Source: Terriglobia bacterium
Lineage (GTDB): Bacteria > Acidobacteriota > Terriglobia > JAIQFV01
DNA length: 64,000 nucleotides
Reading direction: 5' to 3'
Assembly: GCA_020072965.1 (NCBI GenBank)
Contig: JAIQFY010000012.1
Location: forward strand, 27,512-91,511
Shown here piece by piece: positions 45,875 to 57,200 of this stretch. The position numbers and the translations under genes are program-made. A model generated the notes under the pieces. It worked only from the letters and a program-made list of their open reading frames with translations, ran no database searches and had not been told where the DNA came from. Each line of letters opens with the position of its first letter. Position 1 is the stretch's first letter.

Positions 45875-46660
45875 TTACTTTCCTTTGAACTGGGCGGGGC
45901 GCTTTTCCAGGAAGGCTTGAGTTCCTTCTTTCTTGTCGTCGGTAGTGCAACACAGGCCAAACAGAGTTGCCTCGAGGAATAACCCGTCCTCCTGGGTGCC
46001 TTCCAGTCCGCGATTCACTGCCTCCATCGAGTACTTCAAGGCCAGCGGTGCATTGGCAATCATCGCCTGCGCCACCTTTTCGGCAGTGGGAATGAGCTCA
46101 GCATAGGGCACCACTTTATTGACGAGACCGATCAGGTAGGCTTCAGTCCCTGAAATCTGCTCACCGGTGAGGAGGAGTTGCATGGCCATCCCCTTGCCCA
46201 CCAGCCTCGGCAGCCGTTGGGTCCCGCCGTACCCCGCCATGATGCCAAGCTTCACCTCCGGCTGGCCCAGCCGGGCATTCTCACTGGCGATGCGCAGGGT
46301 GCAGGCCATGGCGAGTTCGCAGCCTCCCCCGAGGGCGTAGCCGTTGATGGCCGCGATCACGGGCTTACCCAGGGTCTCAATCCTGTTAAGAATCCTTTGT
46401 CCCCAAAGAGAAAATTCTTTGCCTTCGACGGAGGATTGTGTCGCCAGTTCGCCGACGTCCGCACCCGCCACGAATGCCTTTTCCCCGGCCCCGGTCAGGA
46501 TGACTGCGCGCACCTCTTCATCCTCTGAAATCTTGGCAAAGACATCATCCAGCTCCCGCATCACCGCCCGGTTCAAGGCGTTCAATTTGGTCGGTCGGTT
46601 GATGGCGACATAAGCGAGCTGGTTCTTTTTCTCGAACAGGATGTTTTCATAGGAGGACAT
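45875..46660 (-). CDS. Enoyl-CoA hydratase (crotonase)
   Basis: 261 residues from ATG 46660, with GGAG 6 nt upstream. Crotonase fold: IAAINGYALGGGCELAMACTLR forms the oxyanion hole and first Glu, and QPEVKLGIMAGYGGTQRLPRLVG carries the second. The C-terminal trimerisation helix ends FLEKRPAQFKGK. It hydrates short-chain enoyl-CoA. The dehydrogenase and thiolase genes upstream on the same strand complete a beta-oxidation or butanoyl-CoA module. Confidence 0.92.
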   Translation of the reverse strand: MSSYENILFEKKNQLAYVAINRPTKLNALNRAVMRELDDVFAKISEDEEVRAVILTGAGEKAFVAGADVGELATQSSVEGKEFSLWGQRILNRIETLGKPVIAAINGYALGGGCELAMACTLRIASENARLGQPEVKLGIMAGYGGTQRLPRLVGKGMAMQLLLTGEQISGTEAYLIGLVNKVVPYAELIPTAEKVAQAMIANAPLALKYSMEAVNRGLEGTQEDGLFLEATLFGLCCTTDDKKEGTQAFLEKRPAQFKGK

Positions 46661-46780
46661 GGTGGGCTCCATCATTGGTCAGGAATTTTTGATGATCGGC
46701 CGGATTCCAACCGGGTCGAACTATTCCGCCGGCCGAATCCCGTCGATTCACCTGGTGCCGCGGAGTGGTTTCTCTTGTCT

Positions 46781-47659
46781 CTAAAGGGCCGGCTTCGGGT
46801 TTTTCGGGTCACTCCAATTATAAAAACCTCTCCCTGTCTTCTTCCCGAAGTTTCCGGCCAGCACCAGCCGCTTCAAGAGCGGTGGGGAGGCAAATCGTTT
46901 TTCTTTGAATTCGTCGAACATGATTTCAGCGATGTAGTAGGTGGTATCAAGGCCTACAAAATCGAGAAGGGTGAAGGGTCCCATGGGATATCCACAACCC
47001 AGTTTCATGCCATTGTCAATATCCACGATCGAGCCCACGCCTTCCTCGAAGGCGCGGATCGCGTCCAGGAGATAGGGGACCAGCAGGCGATTCACAATAA
47101 ACCCGCCGGTATCCCGCGCCCTCACGGCCACCTTGCCCAACGATTCAGTGAACTGGACCGCCTGCTCATAGATGTGAGGATCGGTAGCAATGGTTCGAAC
47201 CACTTCCACCAGCTTCATCAGGGGGACCGGGTTGAAGAAGTGCATCCCAATGAAACGATCGGGGCGTTTGGTGGAAGTCATCATCTCGGTAATGGAGAGT
47301 GAGGAGGTGTTAGAGGCGAAGATGGCCTCCGGGCCGGCCACTTCTTCAAGCATTCGATAGGTCAGCTTTTTGGTCTCCAGGTTTTCCGTAATGGCTTCGA
47401 TAATGATGTCGCAATCCTTCAGGGCCTCGAAGTGCACGGTCCCGCTCAGCCGGTTCATAGTCTGCCGCTTATCGTCAGCCGACATCACTCCTTTTTCCAC
47501 GAATTTGCTGAGTGACTTGTCAATGAATCCGAAACCCTTATCAAGCAGCGCCTGGGAAACCTCCCGGATCAACGTCTCATATCCGGCCGTCGCTGCCACC
47601 TGTGCAATTCCCGAGCCCATCAGCCCACACCCGACGACTCCAACTTTTTTAATCTCCAT
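46781..47659 (-). CDS. 3-hydroxybutyryl-CoA dehydrogenase
   Basis: 292 residues. Rossmann GxGxxG at residues 10-15 (GCGLMGSGIAQVAA), then ASNTSSLSITEMMTSTKRPDRFIGMHFFNPVP with the catalytic His. The C-terminal helical domain includes DTGGFIVNRLLVPYLLDAIRA. It interconverts acetoacetyl-CoA and 3-hydroxybutyryl-CoA with NAD(P). It lies between thiolase and crotonase genes. The length of a stand-alone HBD and lack of fusion fit PaaH/Hbd. Confidence 0.93.
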   Translation of the reverse strand: MEIKKVGVVGCGLMGSGIAQVAATAGYETLIREVSQALLDKGFGFIDKSLSKFVEKGVMSADDKRQTMNRLSGTVHFEALKDCDIIIEAITENLETKKLTYRMLEEVAGPEAIFASNTSSLSITEMMTSTKRPDRFIGMHFFNPVPLMKLVEVVRTIATDPHIYEQAVQFTESLGKVAVRARDTGGFIVNRLLVPYLLDAIRAFEEGVGSIVDIDNGMKLGCGYPMGPFTLLDFVGLDTTYYIAEIMFDEFKEKRFASPPLLKRLVLAGNFGKKTGRGFYNWSDPKNPKPAL

Positions 47660-47810
47660 GGTCAGCGCTCCAGTAGTAATTTAAGGTTGAATGAAAAGCA
47701 GGACGAAATGATCCGTTCCTGGGGAAAGCCGCATGTTCGAACTTCATTCCGGAGCCATGTGCGCCGGCACAGGCCCCGGCCCTCCCAGGTGAAACGCCCA
47801 ACGATCAGGA

Positions 47811-49001
47811 CTACTGGCGGGCTTCCACGATCATAGCAATGCCCTGGCCGCCCCCGATGCAGGCCGTCGTGAGCCCGTACTGTTTTTGGCGGCGTCGCAG
47901 CTCATACAGGACCGTAATGACCAAACGCGTCCCGCTGGCGCCCAGTGGATGTCCCAGGGCGATCGCTCCGCCGTTCACGTTAACCTTATCGCGGTCAAGT
48001 CCCAGTTCCTTTTCCACTCCCAAATACTGCGCCGCAAACGCCTCGTTGACTTCAATGAGGTCCATTTGATCCAGCTTCATTCCCGTTTTCTCCAGGACCT
48101 TGTGCGTGGCGGGGACGGGCCCCCGACCCATCAGTTCCGGTTCCACTCCGGCCACTGCCCATCCAACCACCCGGCCCAGAGGTTTGAGACCGCGCTCCCG
48201 GGCATGTGAGGCCGACGTGACCACGACCGCCGCGCCGCCGTCGACAATTCCACTGGCATTGCCGGCAGTCACCGTGCCGTTCTTTCCAAACGCAGGCTGC
48301 AATTTGGCCAGCCCTTCCAGTGTGGTACCCGGTCTCATGTGGTCATCCTGTTTGACGAACTCCGAGCCCTTCTTGGTCTTGACTTCCACCGGCACGACCT
48401 CTTCCGACAGGCGACAGCTCTTCCAGGCTTCTGCGGCAAGATGTTGGCTGCGCAGCGCGAAGGTGTCTTGATCACTCCGGGTCCAGCCGAATTTCGTGGC
48501 CAGATTTTCGGCCGTCTGGGCCATGTACAGGTGGCAGTAGGAATCCATCAGGGAAACCATCAGGGAATCCTCCAGCACGGCGTTTCCGAGGCGAAGGCCG
48601 GAACGTACACCGCGGAGAACGAAGGGGGCCTGGGACATGGATTCGCAGCCCCCGGCCAACACCACCTTTGCCTCCCCCAGCAAGATGCGGTGTGCAGCCT
48701 GAATAATGGACTCCATTCCTGAGCCGCACAAGCGATTAACGGTCACGGCCGGGGTTTCATTGGGGGCTCCCGCCTTGAGGCCGACATGGCGGGCACAATA
48801 AATGGCGTCCGGGGAAGTTTGCATGGCATTCCCAAAGACCACCTGGTCGATTTCTCCGGGTTCGACTCCCGCTCGGCGGATTGCTTCGCGAGCGGCGACG
48901 GCGCCCAATTCACTCTGAGTGAAATCCTTCAACACCCCGTTGTATTCCGTCATGGGAGTCCGTGCTCCGGCCACGATGACGATTTCATCATTTAAACTCA
49001 T
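47811..49001 (-). CDS. Acetyl-CoA acetyltransferase (thiolase)
   Basis: 396 residues. Nucleophile Cys92 in [12 protein letters not shown], His351 in [14 protein letters not shown] and Cys381 in [10 protein letters not shown] form the complete thiolase triad. Starts [16 protein letters not shown]. The biosynthetic (short-chain) or degradative direction cannot be decided from sequence. It is first of the three-gene acyl-CoA set on this strand, 151 bp before the dehydrogenase gene. Confidence 0.94.
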   Translation of the reverse strand: MSLNDEIVIVAGARTPMTEYNGVLKDFTQSELGAVAAREAIRRAGVEPGEIDQVVFGNAMQTSPDAIYCARHVGLKAGAPNETPAVTVNRLCGSGMESIIQAAHRILLGEAKVVLAGGCESMSQAPFVLRGVRSGLRLGNAVLEDSLMVSLMDSYCHLYMAQTAENLATKFGWTRSDQDTFALRSQHLAAEAWKSCRLSEEVVPVEVKTKKGSEFVKQDDHMRPGTTLEGLAKLQPAFGKNGTVTAGNASGIVDGGAAVVVTSASHARERGLKPLGRVVGWAVAGVEPELMGRGPVPATHKVLEKTGMKLDQMDLIEVNEAFAAQYLGVEKELGLDRDKVNVNGGAIALGHPLGASGTRLVITVLYELRRRQKQYGLTTACIGGGQGIAMIVEARQ

Positions 49002-49081
49002 GAAGACACCTCATGCCAAAAATCATGTGAGGACTACCCAAGCGCTCACAAACTAGCAGATTGTGAATTCGCGTGTCAACG

Positions 49082-51712
49082 CTATCTCTGTGACAGCGAC
49101 GGGTCCAAAGAGGATTGAGGTTCAGAAGCGACGGTGTGGGACTGGGTCAACGCCTGCTCGGCGCGGAATACCACGTCGGTGGCGGAATCCGCCGGATCGG
49201 TGTGAGGGGTCACCACGGCCTCCGCCGCCGCGGAGAACATCTGGAAAGGGCCCTCACCGGCTAGCGAATGGAGTTTTTCTAACGCCTCGGATGTCAGGAA
49301 GGAATGAAATTTCTGAACCACCCAATCCGCTTCGCTGTAGGGGGTGTCAGGGAGGATCAACGCAACGATCGAGCGGTCAAACTTGACGGCAATATCGGTC
49401 TCCCGGGTGTGCGCGATGATCAGTTGGGCAAAATCTCTCAACAGCTGCATCGCCCGGAAGGAGTCCTGCAATCGATTCAGCTCTTCCATTTGACTCAGTT
49501 CCAGAAGGGCGAGGGAGAGGGTGGTGCCCTGGCGCCGCGCCTGGTCGATCTCCGACACCAGGCAATCGAAAAAGGAGTGACGGCCAATCAACCCCGTCTC
49601 CTCATCGATGACGGCCAGCGTCTTAACAAGATGACGCAGCCGGGCATGTCCCAGCGCCACAGCGATCTGTTCGGTCACCGTCTGGAGAATGAGGATTTCT
49701 TCCCCCGTCCAGGACCGAAATTCCTCGGCCTGCTCGAGCCCGACAAACCCGATGACTTGCTCCTGACTCAAGAGCGGCCATACCACCATAGACTGCACAC
49801 CCAGCGCCTTGAGTTCCGGTCGGATCTTCTCGAATTCGGGATCTTCCATCACCCGGTCAGAATAGAGCGGTCGATGGTTGAGCACTACGGTTTGCTCACA
49901 GAACTGCAGTAGAGGAACCAGCGTACTGGGATCCGATTTGGCGCGCTTGGGCTCACAGTATTCGATGTAAGTACTGGCAGGTTTGGCCGCGGAGGAGAGA
50001 GCTGCGAAGCATCGACTGACATGCATAAACTTGCCCAGCTCGTGAACCGCCGAGTATAAAACGGCCTTGGCTCCCTGCTGAAGATGGACCTTGCGGTAAA
50101 TGGCCGCCATGGCCTCAATCCCGCGGCCGACATTGGTTTCAACAGGGCGGGCTCCCGAGGAAGAGCGCGCAGTCCCGGCTGCCCCCCCGGCGGGTTTCGC
50201 CGCCGAACCCGGGGTTTCCTCCATCCCGCCCGCCACGGGGTGACCAGTTTCCCGACACAAGGCGAGGTATCGTTCCCGGAACTCAGCGGGCAGAGGAGTC
50301 ATCGTTTCCAGCTTTTTCAGCGGAACGAGGGCCCGGTCGGTCATTTGATACTTCAAAAGGAGTTCTGCCTGCAGAAACAAATCCTCCATCGCCTCGTTGG
50401 TGGGTTTGCCGGCAGCGAAGGGCGGTTCAACCTCGGTCTCCGCGAGGGCCTGCTGGTCGGCCTTTCGATCGACTGCTCGCCGGTATACTCCAACTTTTTC
50501 GAGATGGTCCTCCAGTGGCTGGAGGGTAGCGGGCGGGAGCTTGGTTTTCAAGCGTTCCAGGCGTTCTGCGTGCGCCGGGTCGGAGGGGTCGCCGCTTATC
50601 AGGTTGTCCAGAACCTCTACGGCCATCGCATGGTTCCCGGCCGCCCAGTGGGCTTCAAACATTTTCTCCAGGGATTGCTTGTATTCCTCACGGTTGTTAA
50701 GCGAGAGGTGAATCCCCGCGAGTTGGGAAAGGACGGCCACATCGTTCGGATTCTGATCGACTATGGTCTCCAGCAAACCTGTGATGACAGGATATTGCCG
50801 GATCCGGAAACAATGCTCCTTTAGCTTCATGGCGAGGGCGAAGGCGTTCGCGGGGTTGTTCGCCTGAAGCCATTTCTCCGCCAGGGAAACCAGGCGAGGA
50901 TAGGACTCCGGCTTGATTTGAAAAAGCCGTGACCATACCTGGTCCGCCTTATCGATCCGGTTGAGATGGACATTTGCCGCGCCCAGTTCATCCAGGAGTT
51001 GAGGGTGCATCGGGTTTGCCTGGGTCCCGGCTTCCAATAGTTCCACCACCATCTCCCAGCGTTTTTCAGCGGCGTACAAATGGGCCACGGTCAGCACGGT
51101 TTCGGCGTTCTTCGGGTTCAACTGGATGACTTGCTGGAAATCGGCCACGGCTTCCGCGAGGTTCTTTTTCGCCAGGTGCTGTTTGCCCGCGGCGAGCAGG
51201 GCCCGTTCAGCCACCGCCTCTTCCTTGTTCGAGGCGGCAAATTTCCCCAGGGTTTCATAATGGGCCGTCTCTTCAGGCAAAAGCTCCACGATGCGCTCGT
51301 AACAATGCATCGCTGCCGAGGCCTTGCCCTGCTTGGCCAGCAACTGGGCGGCATTCTGATATTCCTGGATGGCCTCGGTGAGTTTGTTGTTCTGGAGGAG
51401 AAAATGGGCGAGGTCAAGGAGCTTCTGAGGATCGTTCGGCCGGAGCTTGATGATCTTGCGATGGAGAAAGATGGCCTTGCCCAGCGCTCCTTCCGTCTGG
51501 GCCTGATCAATTAACGATTGGTAAGCCCGGATCGCTTCTTCACTCTGATGGGTCTGAACATAGAGATCCGCAATGGTCTGAAGCAGATCGGGATCGGTGG
51601 GGTCATCATGGTAAAGGCCAAGGTACTCCTCGAGCGCTTCACGGGTCTTCCCCTTCTGAAGGTTCTTCTGTGCTTTCTCGATGCGCTTCTTGTAAATGCT
51701 TGAGGTAAACAT
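49082..51712 (-). CDS. TPR protein with GAF and degenerate GGDEF domains
   Basis: 877 residues from ATG 51712 (MFTSSIYKKRIEKAQKNL); an upstream GTG would add 17. TPR blocks fill residues 10-400. A Pro/Ala linker leads to a GAF-like domain at about 535-700 (LGVQSMVVWPLLSQEQVIGFVGLEQ). A C-terminal GGDEF-type domain begins VIDEETGLIGRHSFFDCLVSEID. Its signature site reads FDRSI where active cyclases have GG(D/E)EF, so it should not make c-di-GMP. No membrane segments are seen. Function unknown; a sensory scaffold is inferred. It diverges from lepA. Confidence 0.85.
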   Translation of the reverse strand: MFTSSIYKKRIEKAQKNLQKGKTREALEEYLGLYHDDPTDPDLLQTIADLYVQTHQSEEAIRAYQSLIDQAQTEGALGKAIFLHRKIIKLRPNDPQKLLDLAHFLLQNNKLTEAIQEYQNAAQLLAKQGKASAAMHCYERIVELLPEETAHYETLGKFAASNKEEAVAERALLAAGKQHLAKKNLAEAVADFQQVIQLNPKNAETVLTVAHLYAAEKRWEMVVELLEAGTQANPMHPQLLDELGAANVHLNRIDKADQVWSRLFQIKPESYPRLVSLAEKWLQANNPANAFALAMKLKEHCFRIRQYPVITGLLETIVDQNPNDVAVLSQLAGIHLSLNNREEYKQSLEKMFEAHWAAGNHAMAVEVLDNLISGDPSDPAHAERLERLKTKLPPATLQPLEDHLEKVGVYRRAVDRKADQQALAETEVEPPFAAGKPTNEAMEDLFLQAELLLKYQMTDRALVPLKKLETMTPLPAEFRERYLALCRETGHPVAGGMEETPGSAAKPAGGAAGTARSSSGARPVETNVGRGIEAMAAIYRKVHLQQGAKAVLYSAVHELGKFMHVSRCFAALSSAAKPASTYIEYCEPKRAKSDPSTLVPLLQFCEQTVVLNHRPLYSDRVMEDPEFEKIRPELKALGVQSMVVWPLLSQEQVIGFVGLEQAEEFRSWTGEEILILQTVTEQIAVALGHARLRHLVKTLAVIDEETGLIGRHSFFDCLVSEIDQARRQGTTLSLALLELSQMEELNRLQDSFRAMQLLRDFAQLIIAHTRETDIAVKFDRSIVALILPDTPYSEADWVVQKFHSFLTSEALEKLHSLAGEGPFQMFSAAAEAVVTPHTDPADSATDVVFRAEQALTQSHTVASEPQSSLDPSLSQR

Positions 51713-51888
51713 GAATTCAAGTTTGAGATCGGGCGGGGCGAGAATAGCGGCCCAATAAAGCACCCAATTTTGATGAGAAATATACTCTCTCGGACCATGG
51801 TTTTCAAAGGAATTGTACGACCCCTGGGTTGCGCCGGCAAACCGGAGGGTGTCTCGACCGCCTCATGAACCGCACGCGGACAGTCAAT

Positions 51889-51918
51889 TGACAGTCTTCC
51901 GAGGCGGTTGATATAGTG
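51889..51918 (+). promoter_or_regulatory. Sigma-70 promoter of lepA
   Basis: Consensus TTGACA (51889-51894), 18-bp spacer, TATAGT (51913-51918). The leader to the lepA ATG is about 30 nt. It is the best promoter match in the window. Confidence 0.65.
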
Positions 51919-51956
51919 TTTTATTTGTCGAGGCGGAGAAGTACTCTCCCGAGGGC

Positions 51957-53753
51957 ATGGACACAAAACTCATTCGAAATTTCTCAATTATTGCTCATAT
52001 CGACCACGGCAAAACCACGCTGAGCGACCGTCTGCTGGAATTGACAGGGGCGTTAAGCCAGAGGGAGATGGGCGAGCAGGTGTTGGATGCCATGGATCTT
52101 GAGCGCGAGCGCGGGATTACCATTAAAGCACATGCGGTGCGGTTGACCTACCGGGCGCTCGACGATCAGGAATACGTTCTCAATCTTATTGACACGCCCG
52201 GGCATGTCGACTTCTCCTACGAAGTCTCGCGATCGCTGGCGGCGTGTGAGGGGGCCATCCTGGTGGTCGATGCCTCCCAGGGGGTCGAAGCACAAACCCT
52301 CGCCAACTGCTATCTCGCCGTCAATAATAATCTTCATATCATCCCGGTCATTAACAAAATCGATTTGCCCTCGGCACAGCCGGCGGTCATCAAAGAACAG
52401 ATCGAACACCTCATCGGCATTGATTCCTCCAATGCCATTCTAGCAAGCGCGAAGCAGGGGATTGGCACCGAGGAGATCCTCGAAGCGGTCGTCCGGGAAA
52501 TTCCCTCTCCAGCCGGGGACTTCGATGCCCCCCTCAAAGCGCTCATCTTTGATTCCTGGTTTGATTCCTATCGCGGCGTGGTGATCCTGACCCGCGTCAT
52601 CGACGGGGAAATGCGCCGGGGGAAGCAAATACGGTCGATGGCGACGGGCCAGGTGTACACCGTCGAGGATCTGGGCGCCATGACACCCAAAGCGATCTCG
52701 CTGGATTCGCTGGGGGCGGGCGAAGTGGGGTTCTTCATTGCCAACATCAAGCGGGTCGCTGATACCAAAATCGGTGACACCTTCACGGACGCCGACCGTC
52801 CGACCGCGACGCCCTTTCCCGGTTTTCAGGAAATTAAGCCGATGGTGTTCGCCGGCCTGTACCCGGTGGAGGCGGAACAGTACGAACCCTTGCGGGATGC
52901 CTTGGAAAAGCTTCGGCTCAATGATTCCTCGTTTTTTTATGAGCCCGAGAATTCGCTGGCCCTCGGTTTCGGTTATCGCTGCGGGTTCCTGGGACTGCTC
53001 CACATGGACATCGTGCAGGAACGCCTGGAGCGGGAATTCAATCTCAACCTGCTGACAACCGCGCCGAGCGTGCGGTACCGGGTGACGCGAACGGATGGCA
53101 GTGTCATCGAGGTCGACAATCCCACCAAGCTTCCACCCCCGAATGAAATCGATCGAATTGAAGAGCCCATGATCGAGGCCACCCTGTTGAGTCACCACGA
53201 ATACGTCGGGAATATTCTGAAACTGGCGGAGGAAAAACGGGGGGTCCAGAAGAAATTTGAATATGTTTCCCCGACCCGGGTGATGCTGGTGTATGACCTG
53301 CCGCTGAACGAAATCGTCATGGATTTTAATGATCGTTTGAAATCCGCCTCCCGCGGATATGCGTCCTTCGACTACCATTTCAGCGGCTATCGGGAATCCG
53401 ATCTGGTCAAACTCGATATTCTTGTCAACGAGGAACCCGTGGATGCGCTGTCCCTGATCGTTCACCGCGACCAGGCTTTTCCGCGCGGCCGTGCGCTTAC
53501 GGAAAAAATGAAAGAACTGATCCCCCGCCAGCTCTTTCCTGTTCCCATCCAGGCCGCTGTCGGCAGCCGCGTCATTTCGCGGGAAACCATACGCGCCATG
53601 GGCAAGAACGTCCTGGCCAAGTGTTACGGAGGAGACATCACCCGCAAGCGGAAGCTTCTGGAGAAACAAAAGGAGGGCAAGAAGCGCATGAAGCGGGTGG
53701 GCAAGGTCGACATCCCGCAGGAGGCTTTCCTCGCTATCCTGAAGGTGCAGTGA
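51957..53753 (+). CDS. lepA: Elongation factor 4 (LepA)
   Basis: 598 residues of full length. GTPase motifs are [32 protein letters not shown] and NKIDLPSA, followed by EF-G-like domains II, III and V. The LepA-specific C-terminal domain has [19 protein letters not shown] and ends FLAILKVQ. It remodels stalled or misassembled ribosomes. It stands alone behind its own promoter. Confidence 0.97.
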   Translation: MDTKLIRNFSIIAHIDHGKTTLSDRLLELTGALSQREMGEQVLDAMDLERERGITIKAHAVRLTYRALDDQEYVLNLIDTPGHVDFSYEVSRSLAACEGAILVVDASQGVEAQTLANCYLAVNNNLHIIPVINKIDLPSAQPAVIKEQIEHLIGIDSSNAILASAKQGIGTEEILEAVVREIPSPAGDFDAPLKALIFDSWFDSYRGVVILTRVIDGEMRRGKQIRSMATGQVYTVEDLGAMTPKAISLDSLGAGEVGFFIANIKRVADTKIGDTFTDADRPTATPFPGFQEIKPMVFAGLYPVEAEQYEPLRDALEKLRLNDSSFFYEPENSLALGFGYRCGFLGLLHMDIVQERLEREFNLNLLTTAPSVRYRVTRTDGSVIEVDNPTKLPPPNEIDRIEEPMIEATLLSHHEYVGNILKLAEEKRGVQKKFEYVSPTRVMLVYDLPLNEIVMDFNDRLKSASRGYASFDYHFSGYRESDLVKLDILVNEEPVDALSLIVHRDQAFPRGRALTEKMKELIPRQLFPVPIQAAVGSRVISRETIRAMGKNVLAKCYGGDITRKRKLLEKQKEGKKRMKRVGKVDIPQEAFLAILKVQ

Positions 53754-53880
53754 GAGAACCTGAGAATCTCGGGTTGTCTTGTTTCTTTGATGTATAGTAT
53801 CGTTATTTGGTAATTCTTCCCCCGTATCACCCCCCATTAAAATTTACCGCGATGGCGCCAACTGCGCAGAGGGGGATCAA

Positions 53881-54264
53881 ATGCATGCCAATGAAGTCAC
53901 GCATGAAATCATTGGAGCCGCACTTGAAGTGCACCGGGCGCTGGGTCCGGGATTGTTGGAGTCAGCCTATGAGGAGTGCCTTAGCTATGAGTTGAATCTT
54001 CGAAAGATCCCATTCGTACGACAGCATCCCTTGCCACTTGCATACAAAGGCAAACGGCTAGATTGCGGTTATCGATTGGATATGGTGGTATCAGATGCCG
54101 TCGTCGTCGAGATCAAAGCAGTCGAATCCATTCTCCCAATTCACGAGACTCAGCTGCTGAGTTATTTGAAAATAGGGGGTTGGAAAATCGGCCTTCTGTT
54201 GAATTTCAATGTTTCGGTCTTGAAGGATGGAATTCGACGGCGAGTTTTGGGTTTGGTGGAATAA
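53881..54264 (+). CDS. GxxExxY protein (PD-(D/E)XK nuclease-like)
   Basis: 127 residues with the name-giving motif at Gly24-Glu27-Tyr30 (LGPGLLESAYEECL). PD-(D/E)XK-like residues follow: Asp67 in RLDMVV, Glu77-x-Lys79 in VVVEIKAVE, and Gln91...Tyr95. Members are frequent as isolated genes in Acidobacteria, Bacteroidetes and similar genomes, and their role is unknown. The upstream 127 bp has no clear promoter. It is convergent with the RND pump gene. Confidence 0.88.
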   Translation: MHANEVTHEIIGAALEVHRALGPGLLESAYEECLSYELNLRKIPFVRQHPLPLAYKGKRLDCGYRLDMVVSDAVVVEIKAVESILPIHETQLLSYLKIGGWKIGLLLNFNVSVLKDGIRRRVLGLVE

Positions 54265-54299
54265 TGATGCTTGGCGTTCTTACCGCCTCTGTGGTGATT

Positions 54300-57200
54300 T
54301 CATTTTATGAGAAATGTAAAAAATCTGGTGGCGCTGAGTTTCAGCCGGGATAAAATCGTGCTGGCGCCGACAAACAACTTTCGTCCCTCCAGCTCTGCAA
54401 AGATCGAGTAAGCCACGGGTGTCACCAGCAGTGTCGGAAGCAAGCACAGGGTCTGGCCGCCAATGATGGTAACAGCGATGGCCGACCGCTGTGCTGAACC
54501 CGCCCCGATTCCTATGGCGGTCGGAATCAAGCCAGCCACAATCGACAGCGTCGTCATCAGGATCGGCCGCAGCCGAACATGATTCGCCTGAACAATCGCT
54601 TCTCGCAGCGGCAGTCCTTGCGCCCGCAATTTATTCGTATAATCCACCTGAAGAATCCCGTTCTTCTTCACAATTCCCAGCAGCAACAGCACTCCCAGAG
54701 CGCTCCATAAGTTGAGGGTCCGCCTCGTCAGGAACAGCGAGAGCAGCGCAAAAGGGATGGAGAGGGGCAGGCTCAACATGATGGTGAAGGGGTGGAGAAA
54801 GCTCTCGAACTGCGCCGCCAGCACCATGTACATGAAGATGGACGCGAGCAGGAAGGCGATGATCAGGTTTTTGGTGGTTTCATCCAGGATCTTGACAGCG
54901 CCCGTGAAACGATAGCTGTACCCTGAAGGCAGGCCGACCTTCCGGATCTCCTCTCCCACCGCGCGGGCCGCGGCGTCGAGAGGAAAGTCGGGAGCATTGC
55001 TGCCGTTCACCGACACCTGGAACTGGCGGTTGTATCGCTCGATGCGAGCCGGTCCCAGGCCGCGTTGAATGGCCGCCACGTTGTCGAGCCGCACCTGTCC
55101 GACCTTGGAAGAGGGGATCATCAGGCGCGCCAGGATGTCCGGATTCTTCTGCTGTTCGGGCATCAGTTGCATCGTCACATCGTACTGCTCGTCTCCTTCT
55201 TTGTAAGTGGAGATCTGGTCCTCACCGGCAATCATCAGCCGCAGAGCGCCCGCCACATCATTGGCGCGCACCCCCAGGTCCGAGGCCCGCTGGCGGTCAA
55301 TCTTGACCTGCAACTCCGGGCTGTTGATGCTCATTCCCGGATCCACGTCCAGAAGCCCGGGGATGGTCCGCAGCCGCAAGGCCACTTCCTTGGCAATTTC
55401 AGTCACTCTCTTGAAGTCGGGCCCGAGGATAGGGGCGCGAAGGGGAAAGTACGTTTCCCCCCCACCCAAGGCCGAAGGGATCATCACGCGGCTTCGCATG
55501 TCCCGATAATCCTTGGTAAGCTTGCGCACCTCTGCGGCAATGTCCTGGTTAGATGATTTTCGACGGGAAATGTCTACCAGCCGGACATAAACATGAGCGT
55601 GGCTGGAGTTCCCTTCGTGAATGAAGGGGTTGACGAACTCCACGCCGGGAAGTTTCGCAATCCGGTTGGCCACCTCATTGGCCACCTTGGATGTCCCATC
55701 GATCGAAGTGCCTACCGGCAAATCCATCAGGAGCGTCAATTCACTTTGATCATCGGGCGGGATCCAGTCTCGCCCCACCACCGCGTTCAGAGGAAAGGTC
55801 AACGCAAAAGTCGCCAACAGCACCACCACGACAACGCCGCGATGATTGAGAGACCACTCCAGGAGGTGACCATAATGACGGTCGATCCAACTGAAAAAAG
55901 CGGAATCCTTCGAGGTATGGCCATGCGTTTCGGGCGCGGCGATGGGAGCCTTCTTCGATTCCCCGCGTTTTTCGGTAATCCGCTTCAGCAGGCGGGAGCT
56001 CAGCATCGGAGTCAGGGTGAAGCTCACCAGCATCGAGACCATGATGGAAAATGCCATCGTCCAGCCGAACTGGTTGACATAACGCCGCGCATAGCCGCTC
56101 ATGAAAGCAATCGGAAGGAAGATGATGACCAGCGACAGAGTCGTGGCCATGACGGCCAGGGTGATTTCCCGGGTCGCTTCGATGGCGGCCTGCTTGGCAG
56201 GGTATTGCTTTTCCTCGATATAGCGGACGATGTTCTCGAGCACCACAATGGCATCATCGATCACGATGCCCACCGCCAGCGTCAGGGCCAGCAGCGTCAT
56301 GTTGTTCAGCGTGAAGTCCATTGCCTTGAGGAGGGTAAAAGTGGCCACAATGGAGGTCGGGATCGCAACGGCGGCAATGATGACGGAGCGGATGTTGCGG
56401 ATGAAGAGCAGAACAACCAGGCTCGCCAGGAGGCTTCCAAACAGGAGGTGCTCTTCCAGCGACGCCACGGAGGCCTTGATGAATACGGATTGATCGCGGA
56501 TGATCCGGATCGAGATGCCGGGGGGCAGCATCCGCTGGATCTGTTGAAGTTTATTTTTCACCGTATCGATGATTTCGACGGTGTTGGTGCCCGACTGCCG
56601 CCGCACATCGAGGGTGACGGCCTGCTTGCCCTCCAGCAGGTTCCACGAACGCGGCTCGGCAAAGCTGTCTTCGACGCGGCCAACGTCGCTGACCCGGATG
56701 GGCGTGCCCTTGACGTTGGTAACGATGATGTCGCTGAACTGGCCGACGGCATCGATCCGCCCCAGTGTTCGCACCCCCAGTTCATTATCGCCCCGGGTGA
56801 TGCGCCCGCCGGGGATTTCCACGTTCTCGTTCTGGATGGCGTCCTGGACCTGGTTGATGGTGATGCCGTGGGCGTTTAATTTTTCGGCATCGAGCAGGAT
56901 CCGGATCTGCCGGATGCGGGCGCCGGTGAGGCTGACCTCGCCGACCCCGTCGACCGTCTCAAGGACCCGCTTGATCTGTTTGTCGGCGATCTCGGTGGTT
57001 TCACGCACGCTCTTATCGCCCGCCACCACCAGCGAGACGACCGGATCAGAATCCGGGTCCGCTTTTTGGATCACCGGCGGGAGGATGTTGGGGGGCAGGT
57101 TGCGGACTGCGCCCGCCACTTTTTCGCGGACGTCCTGGGCTGCCCCCTCGATCTCCCGTTCGAGCACGAACTTGCAAACGACGCGCGCGCTGCCCTCGGA

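Noticed and set aside
52440..53837. 465-residue frame opposite lepA
   Set aside because: Antisense to intact lepA; no family features of its own.
55593..56879. 428-residue frame opposite the RND permease gene
   Set aside because: His/Asp-rich antisense translation of membrane helices, a known artefact.
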